A stretch of 9,265 nucleotides of DNA from an uncultured Collinsella sp. Lineage in GTDB: Bacteria > Actinomycetota > Coriobacteriia > Coriobacteriales > Coriobacteriaceae. Of the stretch, positions 1 to 6,652 are shown in pieces. The first letter of the stretch is position 1. Every line of letters starts with the position of its first letter. The position numbers and the translations under genes are program-made. The DNA lies in contig CABSNH010000061.1 in the NCBI GenBank assembly GCA_902478985.1, positions 1 to 9,265 of the forward strand, read 5' to 3'. The notes beneath the pieces were generated by a model, which did no database searches, had not been told where the DNA came from, and saw nothing but the letters and a program-made list of their open reading frames with translations.

Positions 1-112
1 GTGCCAAGTTGACGGACAGGAATTAAAGCACCGAGTCTGCAGCCCGCCATACGCAATGCGGGGCCTCGACAACTTGCGGACCACAGTGACGCCTCCCCAT
101 CGCGCCCCGCGC

Positions 113-118
113 TATACT
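113..118 (+). promoter_or_regulatory. Probable -10 box (TATACT) of a leaderless promoter
   Basis: TATACT matches the -10 consensus at five of six positions and ends seven bases before the ATG at 126. Transcription starting 6-8 bases past the box would begin at or within a base or two of that ATG, giving a leaderless mRNA. There is no Shine-Dalgarno-like sequence before the ATG, which fits. No convincing -35 box lies 16-18 bases upstream (the GC-rich stretch around 90-96). Leaderless genes with this geometry are common in actinobacteria; the start of transcription here is inferred. Confidence 0.5.
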
Positions 119-125
119 CGTCCGC

Positions 126-1307
126 ATGGATATCAAAACACGCAACATAGCAACGCCCGCCGCGGATGCGCCAACGACGCAGCCCGCCTCCGTTCCCGCG
201 CCCGTCGTGGGGCGCTTTGCCCCGTCGCCATCGGGCCGCATGCACCTGGGCAACGTGTTCAGCTGCCTCTGCTCGTGGCTTTCGGCCCGCAGCCAAGGCG
301 GCAGCATTGTGTTGCGCATCGAGGACCTGGACGATCGCTGTAAGCGCCCGGAACTTGCCGCTCAACTGATTGACGACCTGGCCTGGCTAGGGCTTGAGTG
401 GGACGAAGGCCCCTACTACCAGCACGATCGCCTCGACCTGTACGAGAGCGCCTTGCACCAGCTGCAAGACGCCGGCCTCACCTATCCCTGCTTTTGCACG
501 CGCGCCGAGCTCCACGCCGCCAGCGCGCCGCACGCCAGCGACGGCACGCCCATCTACCGCGGCGCCTGCCGAGGCCTTTCGGCCGAAGAGGTCGCCCGCC
601 GCAGTGCCCTGCGCGCCCCGGCCACGCGCCTACGCGTGCCCGACATCGACGACCTCGCAGGCGACGTGATCGAATTCGTGGACCGCACGTACGGGGCCCA
701 ATGCGAGGCGCTCGCCACCGAGTGCGGCGATTTTTTGGTGCGCCGCAGCGACGGCGTGTTTGCCTACCAGCTAGCCGTGGTGGTCGACGACGCTGCCATG
801 GGCGTCACCGAGGTCGTGCGCGGATGCGACCTGCTGGGCTCCACGCCGCGCCAAATCTACCTGCAGCATCTGCTGGGACTTCCCACGCCGCACTACGCAC
901 ATATTCCGCTGCTCATGTCACCGGATGGCCGCCGCCTTTCCAAGCGCGACCGCGATCTGGACCTGGGCGAGCTCCGCGCCCGCTTTGGCACGCCCGAGGC
1001 GCTGCTGGGCTGGCTCGCCGGGCAAACGGGCGTCGCACCGGACACCACACCGCGCTCTGCCGAGCAGCTGGTCGAACACTTTAGCTGGGACGTTATCCGC
1101 GCACACCGGGAGAACATCGTTATGGATGGAAGGACAGGCATGCAACAGACGACAGCCTGCCCTGACGAGCACCTCGATAGCGACATTGCCAAAGTATCAA
1201 CAACCCAGCTTTCGCCAGAGGGGTTCGATGAGTTCTGCGAAATACTTGACTCTCCCACGCCTGAAGCTGCGAAAACGTTGCTCGAGCGCAAGCCGGCTTG
1301 GGAGTAA
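126..1307 (+). CDS. gluQRS: Glutamyl-Q tRNA(Asp) synthetase with an appended antitoxin-like C-terminal tail
   Basis: This is a class I synthetase paralogue that activates glutamate and attaches it to queuosine in the anticodon of tRNA-Asp, a cytosolic tRNA modification. The catalytic domain spans about residues 28-335. Visible motifs are the HIGH box as HLGN (40-43) in a FAPSPSGRMHLGN context, IEDLD (65-69), zinc-site ligands C122, C124, Y144 and C148, and the KMSKS-like loop RLSKR (270-274). There is no anticodon-binding domain, and about 305 residues of core is the usual GluQ-RS length, so a full glutamyl-tRNA synthetase is excluded. Residues 1-27 are an extra Ala/Pro-rich N-terminus. After about residue 332 the frame enters unrelated sequence; residues 361-393 (QLSPEGFDEF to LLERKPAWE) resemble the C-terminus of DUF1778/TacA antitoxins. 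The ATG at 126 fits a leaderless mRNA. The next gene converges, with 52 bases between the two stops. Confidence 0.9.
   Translation: MDIKTRNIATPAADAPTTQPASVPAPVVGRFAPSPSGRMHLGNVFSCLCSWLSARSQGGSIVLRIEDLDDRCKRPELAAQLIDDLAWLGLEWDEGPYYQHDRLDLYESALHQLQDAGLTYPCFCTRAELHAASAPHASDGTPIYRGACRGLSAEEVARRSALRAPATRLRVPDIDDLAGDVIEFVDRTYGAQCEALATECGDFLVRRSDGVFAYQLAVVVDDAAMGVTEVVRGCDLLGSTPRQIYLQHLLGLPTPHYAHIPLLMSPDGRRLSKRDRDLDLGELRARFGTPEALLGWLAGQTGVAPDTTPRSAEQLVEHFSWDVIRAHRENIVMDGRTGMQQTTACPDEHLDSDIAKVSTTQLSPEGFDEFCEILDSPTPEAAKTLLERKPAWE
1206..1307 (+). pseudogene. Remnant of a DUF1778 (TacA-type) antitoxin, fused in frame to the synthetase
   Basis: These codons encode QLSPEGFDEF, CEILDSPTPE and AAKTLLERKPAWE. 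That is the family pattern of the DUF1778 C-terminus: a leucine-serine start, an acidic/aromatic helix, a 'LDsP' turn, then a basic stretch ending in PAWE or PWE. In complete TacA-type antitoxins this part wraps the GNAT toxin, while an N-terminal ribbon-helix-helix binds DNA. The DNA-binding half is absent, and no GNAT acetyltransferase toxin follows; the convergent phosphoesterase gene begins within 52 bases. The stretch is in frame with the synthetase, so it is probably made as its tail. In-frame ATGs at 1123 and 1141 could in principle start a separate peptide. The match is recognised by eye only. Confidence 0.55.
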
Positions 1308-1359
1308 ATCCCTTAACAAATCGGTTTTGGTTCGCCACGAAGCTCATGCGTCCGCGCCC

Positions 1360-2085
1360 CTACGCAACATCCCAGGGTTGGAGTTCGTCGCCCAGGTGAA
1401 CGATGCAGTCGTAGAGTACGGTGTGACGCTCGGCCGGGTTGGCATCCCGATGGAAATGCCCGTAGTACCAGCGCTTGTAATCCAAGCGGTCTTCCAGCTC
1501 ATCGAAAAATGCCGTAAGCCGATCAACGGCGGGGTAATTCCAGCCGGGTGCCGGATAAAGCGTGGGCGAAAGCATGCGCGTCGAGCAGGTGTGGGTGACC
1601 ACGTAGTCGACCTTCCAACCCGCGCTGTCGAGCTTTGCCCGCGCCTCCTCAAAGTTGCGCTCGTCCGGCAGCTCCTGCGGCCACCAGCTGGAATAGGGAA
1701 TGCGGTATTCCTTATCCACACTCGTGGCGCCGCCCATGGTAAAAATCGTTGAGCCGTCGAGCTCAAAAACCTCGCCGCGCGTCAGGCGCCGTATGGGAGA
1801 GGTATCCGACAGGCGCTGCGTCAGCCCACCGTGCCACAACTCCATGGGACGCTCCGCCCAGTGATCGAAACGCTCGTGGTTGCCGTCGACGAGCAGCACG
1901 GTATAGGGGCGCGACTCCAGCCAAGCGATGTCGGCACATTCTTCGGCAGAGAAATCCCACGGAAAGCCAAAGTCGCCGGCGACGATGAGATAGTCGTCGC
2001 TCGTCAGGCTATCCCCAAGCTCCCAATCGCGCAGCTTTTGCATGTCGAGGCCGCCGTGAATATCGCCCGTCACATAGACCGTCAT
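1360..2085 (-). CDS. Calcineurin-like metallophosphoesterase (GDIHG type)
   Basis: A 241-residue cytosolic metal-dependent phosphoesterase with no signal peptide or membrane segment. The five metal-binding blocks of the calcineurin-like fold are present in order: GDIHG (7-11, D8 and H10), GDFG (37-40), GNHE (68-71), THT (164-166) and GHFH (209-212). These imply a two-metal site, but the substrate (phosphoprotein, nucleotide or nucleic acid) cannot be read from the sequence. The start overlaps the stop of the upstream phosphoesterase as ATGA (2082-2085), with a purine-rich GGAAGTGGTG just before it, so the two are almost certainly translationally coupled. It is the last gene of the minus-strand cluster. 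Its sequence is clearly distinct from its neighbour, so the pair is not a recent duplication. Confidence 0.85.
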   Translation of the reverse strand: MTVYVTGDIHGGLDMQKLRDWELGDSLTSDDYLIVAGDFGFPWDFSAEECADIAWLESRPYTVLLVDGNHERFDHWAERPMELWHGGLTQRLSDTSPIRRLTRGEVFELDGSTIFTMGGATSVDKEYRIPYSSWWPQELPDERNFEEARAKLDSAGWKVDYVVTHTCSTRMLSPTLYPAPGWNYPAVDRLTAFFDELEDRLDYKRWYYGHFHRDANPAERHTVLYDCIVHLGDELQPWDVA

Positions 2086-2720
2086 CGGATCACCACTTCC
2101 CTCTTATAGGCTTCGAGATCGTGCTCGATCTGCTCGTCACCCGTGGCGTTGACCCACCACGGCCATTTAACGCACCGCATCGGCTCGTCTACCTGCGCAA
2201 ACCACGACCTGAGCTCCTCCAGGCTCACGGGGGCGTAGCTGTTAGCGTCCACACCCACGTCATAGCGCAGCAGCCCCTGCCTGAGGTTGAACTTGTTGTA
2301 CTCGCCGCCGCAGCTGTGGATATGCCCGTGCAGATGCCAACTGCCGTGCGACATGCCCTGCCAGTCGACCATGGGATAGTGACTCAACACGATTTTTTGG
2401 CGGTTGATCTTGAGCACGCAAATGGGCGGCTCGACGATAAAAGCATCCGCTACCGCAGGCTGCGTCCAGTCCTTGTCATGGTTGCCGGGCAGCAGGTGGA
2501 CGCGTTTGCAGGCAATGCTTTTGCGCAGCTCGTAGGCATCTTGGACCGTCATCTTAAAGCTAAAGTCGCCCAAGATGTAGAGCTCGTCATCCGCAGCAAC
2601 TTTGCTGTTAATGTTGGCGACCATGGCGTCGTTCATCTGCGCAACAGTCGACCAAGGCCTATCGCTAAGCCGTAGCATGTTCTCATGCCCAAAGTGAGTA
2701 TCGCTGGTAAACCAGATCAC
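2082..2720 (-). CDS. Calcineurin-like metallophosphoesterase (TSDTHFGH type)
   Basis: A 212-residue phosphoesterase, counted from the GTG at 2720. Metal-site blocks are SDTHFGH (6-12, D7 and H9), GDFS (51-54), GNHD (79-82), SHYP (113-116) and HGHIH (131-135). Proteins of this subgroup usually begin directly with the first strand, as M-I-x-F-T-S-D. The GTG is preceded by a perfect AGGAGG at a 5-base spacing, whereas the in-frame ATG at 2750, which would add ten polar residues, has only a poorly spaced site; hence the choice of GTG. The 3' end overlaps the next phosphoesterase by four bases, and a small membrane-protein gene lies 40 bases upstream in the same direction. The substrate is unknown. 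The Trp-rich C-terminus (about residues 180-212) lies outside the catalytic core. Confidence 0.82.
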   Translation of the reverse strand: MIWFTSDTHFGHENMLRLSDRPWSTVAQMNDAMVANINSKVAADDELYILGDFSFKMTVQDAYELRKSIACKRVHLLPGNHDKDWTQPAVADAFIVEPPICVLKINRQKIVLSHYPMVDWQGMSHGSWHLHGHIHSCGGEYNKFNLRQGLLRYDVGVDANSYAPVSLEELRSWFAQVDEPMRCVKWPWWVNATGDEQIEHDLEAYKREVVIR

Positions 2721-2725
2721 GGGGA

Positions 2726-2731
2726 CCTCCT
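2726..2731 (-). promoter_or_regulatory. Strong Shine-Dalgarno that decides a GTG start
   Basis: On the minus strand this reads AGGAGG, five bases before the GTG at 2720-2718. The site lies inside the coding region that would result from starting at the ATG at 2750. Its strength and spacing favour the GTG as the real start of the TSDTHFGH phosphoesterase. Confidence 0.6.
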
Positions 2732-2760
2732 GTTGCTGCGGGGTATCCATCCTTTAGGGC

Positions 2761-3000
2761 TCACCCTTCATTCTTCCATCCAAACGGGTCAAGCACCCAA
2801 AAAATCAGATCGAGCACGCCACCGGTTATCATGGCGCCGGCAAGGGCCATGCAAACGTGCAGAGAGCTGGCACTTCGGAGCACGTCGAACGGCCCCAGAA
2901 CAGCCAGCAGCGCGACCGCTGCGCCGGCAAGGCACAACGCGAGGCACGGCCCCGCGTCCTTGACGCACTTCTTTGCGAGATGCTTGGTGTTGTCACTCAT
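2761..3000 (-). CDS. Small two-helix membrane protein, family not recognised
   Basis: A 79-residue protein with two predicted hydrophobic helices, about residues 16-38 and 46-70, joined by a short linker (about 39-45). It has a lysine-rich N-terminus (KHLAKKCVKD) and a short polar C-terminus ending in KNEG. The basic N-terminus suggests both ends face the cytoplasm in a hairpin topology. The ATG at 3000 is chosen because AAGGAG lies ten bases upstream; an in-frame ATG at 3039 would add 13 residues but has no good ribosome site. It is the first gene of a cluster with two cytosolic phosphoesterases. Whether it anchors or regulates them is unknown. I see no enzyme motif. Confidence 0.6.
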   Translation of the reverse strand: MSDNTKHLAKKCVKDAGPCLALCLAGAAVALLAVLGPFDVLRSASSLHVCMALAGAMITGGVLDLIFWVLDPFGWKNEG

Positions 3001-3045
3001 CAATATCGAGCTCCTTAGAGGGTCGTTGTTCAGCTTCATGCCGCC

Positions 3046-3071
3046 GCGGCAGAGCAGGGCGGCAGAGCAAG
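3046..3071. repeat. Tandem 13-base repeat in the divergent intergenic region
   Basis: GCGGCAGAGCAGG is followed directly by GCGGCAGAGCAAG, so 12 of 13 positions are identical. The pair lies between the divergent starts at 3000 and 3201. A nearby dyad, GTGTC (3071-3075) and GACAC (3088-3092), follows. This could be an operator or a simple slippage duplication; nothing further supports a regulatory role. Confidence 0.4.
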
Positions 3072-3157
3072 TGTCACATGTCGTGCGGACACGTGTGCAA
3101 GCTCATGCCAAACTGCCAACCCCAATCGTCATACATCTAAAATACGAACGATCGATC

Positions 3158-3166
3158 TGTTATCCT
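3158..3166 (+). promoter_or_regulatory. Candidate extended -10 promoter of the type IV restriction gene
   Basis: TGTTATCCT contains the extended -10 dinucleotide TG, one base, then TATCCT. No good -35 box is present at 16-18 bases, which extended -10 promoters tolerate. Transcription would start near 3173, giving a leader of about 28 bases that contains the ribosome site AAAGG (3187-3191), nine bases before the ATG at 3201. Confidence 0.4.
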
Positions 3167-3200
3167 GGCGCCAACATAGTCTTTCGAAAGGTTTGCCGGG

Positions 3201-6077
3201 ATGACTACGCAGCGACAGATTGATATTGAATTCGACTCGCTTACACGCGAGAACGATTCACCCAAGCTCATCGCCAACTCGAAGGCGACAGGCGGAACAC
3301 TACTATCCGTTATCAAGGAGCAGCTCTCAGCCTGCGGCTCTTTTGACTTTTGCGTAGCGTTTGTTGCAGACGGCGGCCTTCAAATCCTGGTCGAGACGTT
3401 CCAGGAGCTCAAGCAGCGTGGCATTAAGGGCAGGCTGCTCACGTCCACCTATCTCAACTTCAACTCACCCGATGTCTTTCGCAAGCTCCTGGAATACGAC
3501 AACATGGAAGTTCGCGTATTCCAGGGTAATTTGCATGCCAAGGGATACATTTTTGATAAGGGCGAAACCAGCACGGTCATCGTCGGCAGCTCGAACATGA
3601 CGCAGACCGCCCTCACCTGTAATAAAGAATGGAATGTGCTGTACCAGACCGTTGAAAACAGCCGCCTGCTCGGTGAACTGAGGGGCGAGTTTGATTCGTT
3701 GTGGAACGACACCTCAACCGTTTTGCTTTCCCAAGACTGGATTGAGAACTATGCCGCATATCGATCGGCATGCCCGTCAAAGCCCAAATCGAAACCGACG
3801 TTCCAGGCAGCTGTTAGCCCAACCACGAACGACCTCGAAGAAATCAAGCCCAATAAAATGCAGCAGCGCGCCCTTGAGGCGCTCGGCGTAATCCACCGCA
3901 AGGGCGAGACCCGTGCGTTGCTGGTCTCGGCAACCGGCACTGGCAAGACCTTCCTTTCGGCGTTCGACGTGCTCGCAACTAAACCCCGACGCATCCTCTT
4001 TCTTGCGCACCGCCGGCGCATTATAGACGCCTCCCGTGCAAGCTACGAACGGCTTTTGGGTAGCACCTATACGTTCGACACCTATCAAACTGGCAAGAAT
4101 ATAAGCAATGCTACCTGCGTGTTTGCCATGTGTTCTTCGGTCGCCAAGCATCTGAGTGATTTCCGTCCCGATGAGTTCGACTACATCGTCATCGACGAGG
4201 CCCACCGCACGGGATCTCAGGGCTACCAATCCATCATGTCGCACTTTACGCCTCGGTTTTATCTGGGCATGACCGCTACGCCTAATCGCACCGACGGCTA
4301 TGACGTCTTTGCCCTTTTCAATCACGTCATCGCGTTCCAGATCACGCTGCAGGACGCTTTGGCCGAGGAGATGCTAGCCCCCTTCCATTATTTTGGCATT
4401 CACGATCTGGAGATTGACGACGAAACGGTCGAAGATACCGCCTTGTTCGGACGCCTAACATCCGACGAGCGCGTACGTCATATCACCGAGAAGATCGAAG
4501 AGTATAGCGTCACCAAAAGCAACCGAAGGGGCTTAATTTTCTGCAATCGAAACGCTGAGGCAAAAGAGATGTCATGCAAATTCAACGCTCTCGGATATCG
4601 AACAACTGCGATTAGCGGTCAAGATCCCGATGAGGTCCGCGATGTCGCGATCAGCAAACTTGAAGCCGGCGAGCTCGAGTACATCTTCTCGGTCGATATC
4701 ATGAACGAAGGCGTCGACATCCCCTCGCTCAATCAGATCATCATGCTTCGACGCACCGACTCAGCAATCATCTTTATTCAACAGCTCGGACGAGGTTTGC
4801 GCCTAAATGATGGTAAGGAATACGCACTGGTACTCGACTTTATTGGCAATTACCAGAGCAACTTCTTGGTGCCCATCGCGCTTTCGGGTGACAAGACATA
4901 CAACAAAGATCGCCTGCGCCGTCTTGTCCAAGAGGGCGATTCGGCGATCCCCGGATGCTCAACCGTGAGCTTCGATCGTATTTCCGAGGCACGCATTTAC
5001 AAGGCCATCGACGGCGGCGATTTCACCTCCGTCAGGTTTTTGAAAAACGAATATCTCGACTTGCGCCAAAAACTCGGCAAGATTCCCTCTCTGCTCGAAT
5101 TTGATCGCAACGGCTCCATCGATCCGCTGCTTATCTTCAAGAATAGCGGCCTGGGGTCCTACCACGCATTTCTTTCCAAATACGAGCCGGACTACACGGT
5201 TCAATTTACCTCTGATCAGACCAAGATTCTCAAATTTATTTCTCAAAAACTTGCCGCGGGCAAGCGATTCGAAGACCTCTATTTGCTTCAAACGCTCGTC
5301 GAAGCCGGACACGAGGGCTACTGGCAAATGCGCGAAGCTGCCCTTAGGAACTACCGCGTACAGCTTAAGGACGGCGCCATTAAATCGGCAATCGCAGTCC
5401 TCAAGGGCGACTTTGCCACTCCTAAGGATTTCGTTTCCCTGCTTATTGACGATGGATGCGGACCTCGTCTGACCGAAGCTTTTGCGACCGCCCTGCGCAA
5501 CGCAGAGTTCAAGCGTCAGATTCTCGAGGTGCTGGATTTTGGTATTGCGCGCAACCGACTCGACTATGCCGAGACGTACGAAAACACAAATTTCGCTCTC
5601 AACGCCAAGTACACGTACGAGGAGGTTTGCCGTCTGATGAACTGGCAAAAGAACATCAACGGCCAAAACCTTGGCGGATACTTCTACGATGAAAAGACCA
5701 ATACATTCCCCGTGTTTATTAACTATGACAAGGCGCCCAACATTAGCGAGTCCATTCAGTATGAAGACCGCTTTGTTTCGCCGAGCAAGCTTATCGCAAT
5801 CTCCAAGGGCAACCGTACGCTCAACTCTCCCGAGATTCTGCGACTGCAGGCATGGCCGGAAAACGGCCTGAAGACGTATTTGTTTATGCGAAAAAACAAG
5901 GACGATAAGGGTGGCAAGGAGTTCTATTTCTTAGGCGGAATGCATCCGACCGGCGAGTTCGAAGCTATTAAAACTAAGAGCGGCGACAACGCCGTCGAAA
6001 TCGAATATGAGCTCAATGCGCCCGTGAGGCAGGACATTTACGAGTTTATGCTCAGCGATTTGAGCGAGGCCGAGTAA
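3201..6077 (+). CDS. SauUSI-like type IV restriction enzyme (PLD nuclease - SF2 helicase - DUF3427)
   Basis: This 958-residue protein has the domain order and size of SauUSI of Staphylococcus aureus (about 950 residues), an ATP-dependent endonuclease that cuts DNA containing 5-methyl- or 5-hydroxymethyl-cytosine. An N-terminal PLD-type nuclease domain (about 25-185) carries one complete HxKx4D motif (H112, K114, D119) and the GSSN motif (129-132). An SF2 helicase core follows (about 215-560): Walker A SATGTGKT (243-250), DEAH (332-335), TAT (358-360), a motif V region (497-508) and motif VI QQLGRGLR (527-534). The remainder (about 600-958) is DUF3427-like, probably the modified-DNA recognition part. 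One HKD motif implies that a dimer forms the nuclease site. No frameshift or lost motif is visible. No methyltransferase or specificity gene is nearby, as expected for type IV. AT content is visibly higher than in flanking genes, suggesting horizontal transfer. The modified base and sequence recognised are inferred from family, not seen. Confidence 0.85.
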   Translation: MTTQRQIDIEFDSLTRENDSPKLIANSKATGGTLLSVIKEQLSACGSFDFCVAFVADGGLQILVETFQELKQRGIKGRLLTSTYLNFNSPDVFRKLLEYDNMEVRVFQGNLHAKGYIFDKGETSTVIVGSSNMTQTALTCNKEWNVLYQTVENSRLLGELRGEFDSLWNDTSTVLLSQDWIENYAAYRSACPSKPKSKPTFQAAVSPTTNDLEEIKPNKMQQRALEALGVIHRKGETRALLVSATGTGKTFLSAFDVLATKPRRILFLAHRRRIIDASRASYERLLGSTYTFDTYQTGKNISNATCVFAMCSSVAKHLSDFRPDEFDYIVIDEAHRTGSQGYQSIMSHFTPRFYLGMTATPNRTDGYDVFALFNHVIAFQITLQDALAEEMLAPFHYFGIHDLEIDDETVEDTALFGRLTSDERVRHITEKIEEYSVTKSNRRGLIFCNRNAEAKEMSCKFNALGYRTTAISGQDPDEVRDVAISKLEAGELEYIFSVDIMNEGVDIPSLNQIIMLRRTDSAIIFIQQLGRGLRLNDGKEYALVLDFIGNYQSNFLVPIALSGDKTYNKDRLRRLVQEGDSAIPGCSTVSFDRISEARIYKAIDGGDFTSVRFLKNEYLDLRQKLGKIPSLLEFDRNGSIDPLLIFKNSGLGSYHAFLSKYEPDYTVQFTSDQTKILKFISQKLAAGKRFEDLYLLQTLVEAGHEGYWQMREAALRNYRVQLKDGAIKSAIAVLKGDFATPKDFVSLLIDDGCGPRLTEAFATALRNAEFKRQILEVLDFGIARNRLDYAETYENTNFALNAKYTYEEVCRLMNWQKNINGQNLGGYFYDEKTNTFPVFINYDKAPNISESIQYEDRFVSPSKLIAISKGNRTLNSPEILRLQAWPENGLKTYLFMRKNKDDKGGKEFYFLGGMHPTGEFEAIKTKSGDNAVEIEYELNAPVRQDIYEFMLSDLSEAE

Positions 6078-6081
6078 TAAC

Positions 6082-6118
6082 AAAAAAGGAGCGAGTCGCC
6101 ATATGGCACCCGCTCCTT
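6082..6118 (-). terminator. Hairpin terminator of the Nudix gene, shared between convergent genes
   Basis: AAGGAGCG (6086-6093) pairs perfectly with CGCTCCTT (6111-6118). Inside sits a second palindrome, GCCATATGGC (6098-6107). Read on the minus strand, the stem ends in a run of six to eight T (complement of A6082-A6087 plus two stem bases), a strong intrinsic terminator for the Nudix gene whose stop is at 6123. On the plus strand the downstream bases are only TTCTGTCT, so termination of the restriction gene here would be weaker. Confidence 0.75.
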
Positions 6119-6122
6119 CTGT

Positions 6123-6518
6123 CTACTTAAGCCCGAGCTTCTTTTCGAGCTCATCGACAACCTTAACGTCCGCCGGAAGCCAATCGACATCCCACAGGTT
6201 ATTGGTATCAAGCCATTTCATATCCTCATGAGCGTGCTCTTTGAACTCCCCCGAAAGGATGTTAGCCAGGTAGCACTGCATCGACAGGTGGAACGTCTCA
6301 TAATCGTGTTCGACCGTGCAAAGATAGTCGAGGTTACCGATCGTGACCTCGAGCTCTTCTTGAATCTCGCGCACGATTGCCTGCTCGCCGGTCTCGCCCG
6401 GCTCGAGCTTGCCGCCCGGAAATTCCCAGCCGTCTTTAAACTCGCCATAGCCGCGCTGACAGCTCAGGATTTTTCCGTCCTTCTGAATAACCGCTGCTGC
6501 AACATTGATTGATTTCAT
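6123..6518 (-). CDS. Nudix hydrolase, NudG/MutT-like (deoxy)nucleoside triphosphate pyrophosphohydrolase
   Basis: A 131-residue cytosolic enzyme expected to cut nucleoside triphosphates to the monophosphate and pyrophosphate. The Nudix box runs from G36: G, five residues, E42, seven residues, R50-E51-I52, then E54-E55. The usual glycine near the end is E57, a substitution tolerated in this subgroup. The N-terminal M-K-x-I-x-V-A-A-A-V-I-x-x-D-G-K-I-L strand, WEFPGGK, and the C-terminal H-x-x-x-x-x-W with LPAD resemble E. coli NudG (CTP pyrophosphohydrolase, 135 residues) more than MutT itself. NudG acts on oxidised and modified pyrimidine nucleotides such as 5-methyl- and 5-hydroxy-dCTP, while MutT acts on 8-oxo-dGTP; the substrate here is undecided. 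GGAGAGG (6531-6537) lies a suitable distance from the ATG. It converges on the SauUSI-like gene and shares its lower GC. Confidence 0.9.
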   Translation of the reverse strand: MKSINVAAAVIQKDGKILSCQRGYGEFKDGWEFPGGKLEPGETGEQAIVREIQEELEVTIGNLDYLCTVEHDYETFHLSMQCYLANILSGEFKEHAHEDMKWLDTNNLWDVDWLPADVKVVDELEKKLGLK

Positions 6519-6551
6519 AACTAGTTATCACCTCTCCAGTTGAGCCCAACC

Positions 6552-6557
6552 AGTATA
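6552..6557 (-). promoter_or_regulatory. Probable -10 box of the Nudix gene promoter
   Basis: On the minus strand this reads TATACT, 33 bases upstream of the ATG at 6518. A weak -35 candidate, GGGACA (6577-6582), lies 19 bases further upstream. Transcription would start near 6545, just before the ribosome site GGAGAGG. Confidence 0.45.
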
Positions 6558-6652
6558 GGTGATCGACCGCCCGCCATGTCCCAGTCGCCTCAAAACCACC
6601 TGCTCGACCAACCCATAACGCTGTTTTGCACCGGCACCCCATCCCCCGCTAT

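Noticed and set aside
1289..1300. 12-base palindrome CAAGCCGGCTTG near the synthetase stop, as a terminator
   Set aside because: It has no loop and no T run follows, and it lies inside the coding region; probably chance. No clear terminator is visible between the convergent genes at 1307 and 1360.
925..1752. 275-codon plus-strand open frame spanning the synthetase end and the phosphoesterase
   Set aside because: It overlaps two well-supported genes in another frame or on the other strand and shows no recognisable domain. Its part just after 1307 was considered as a remnant GNAT toxin, but nothing toxin-like is visible.
3145..3158. Possible LexA (SOS) box, CGAACGATCGATCT, near the restriction promoter
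   Set aside because: Only the left half (CGAAC) matches the CGAAC-N4-GTTCG pattern; the right half does not.
4959..5666. 235-codon minus-strand open frame inside the restriction gene
   Set aside because: It is fully inside the SauUSI-like coding region, with no ribosome site or domain; a shadow frame.
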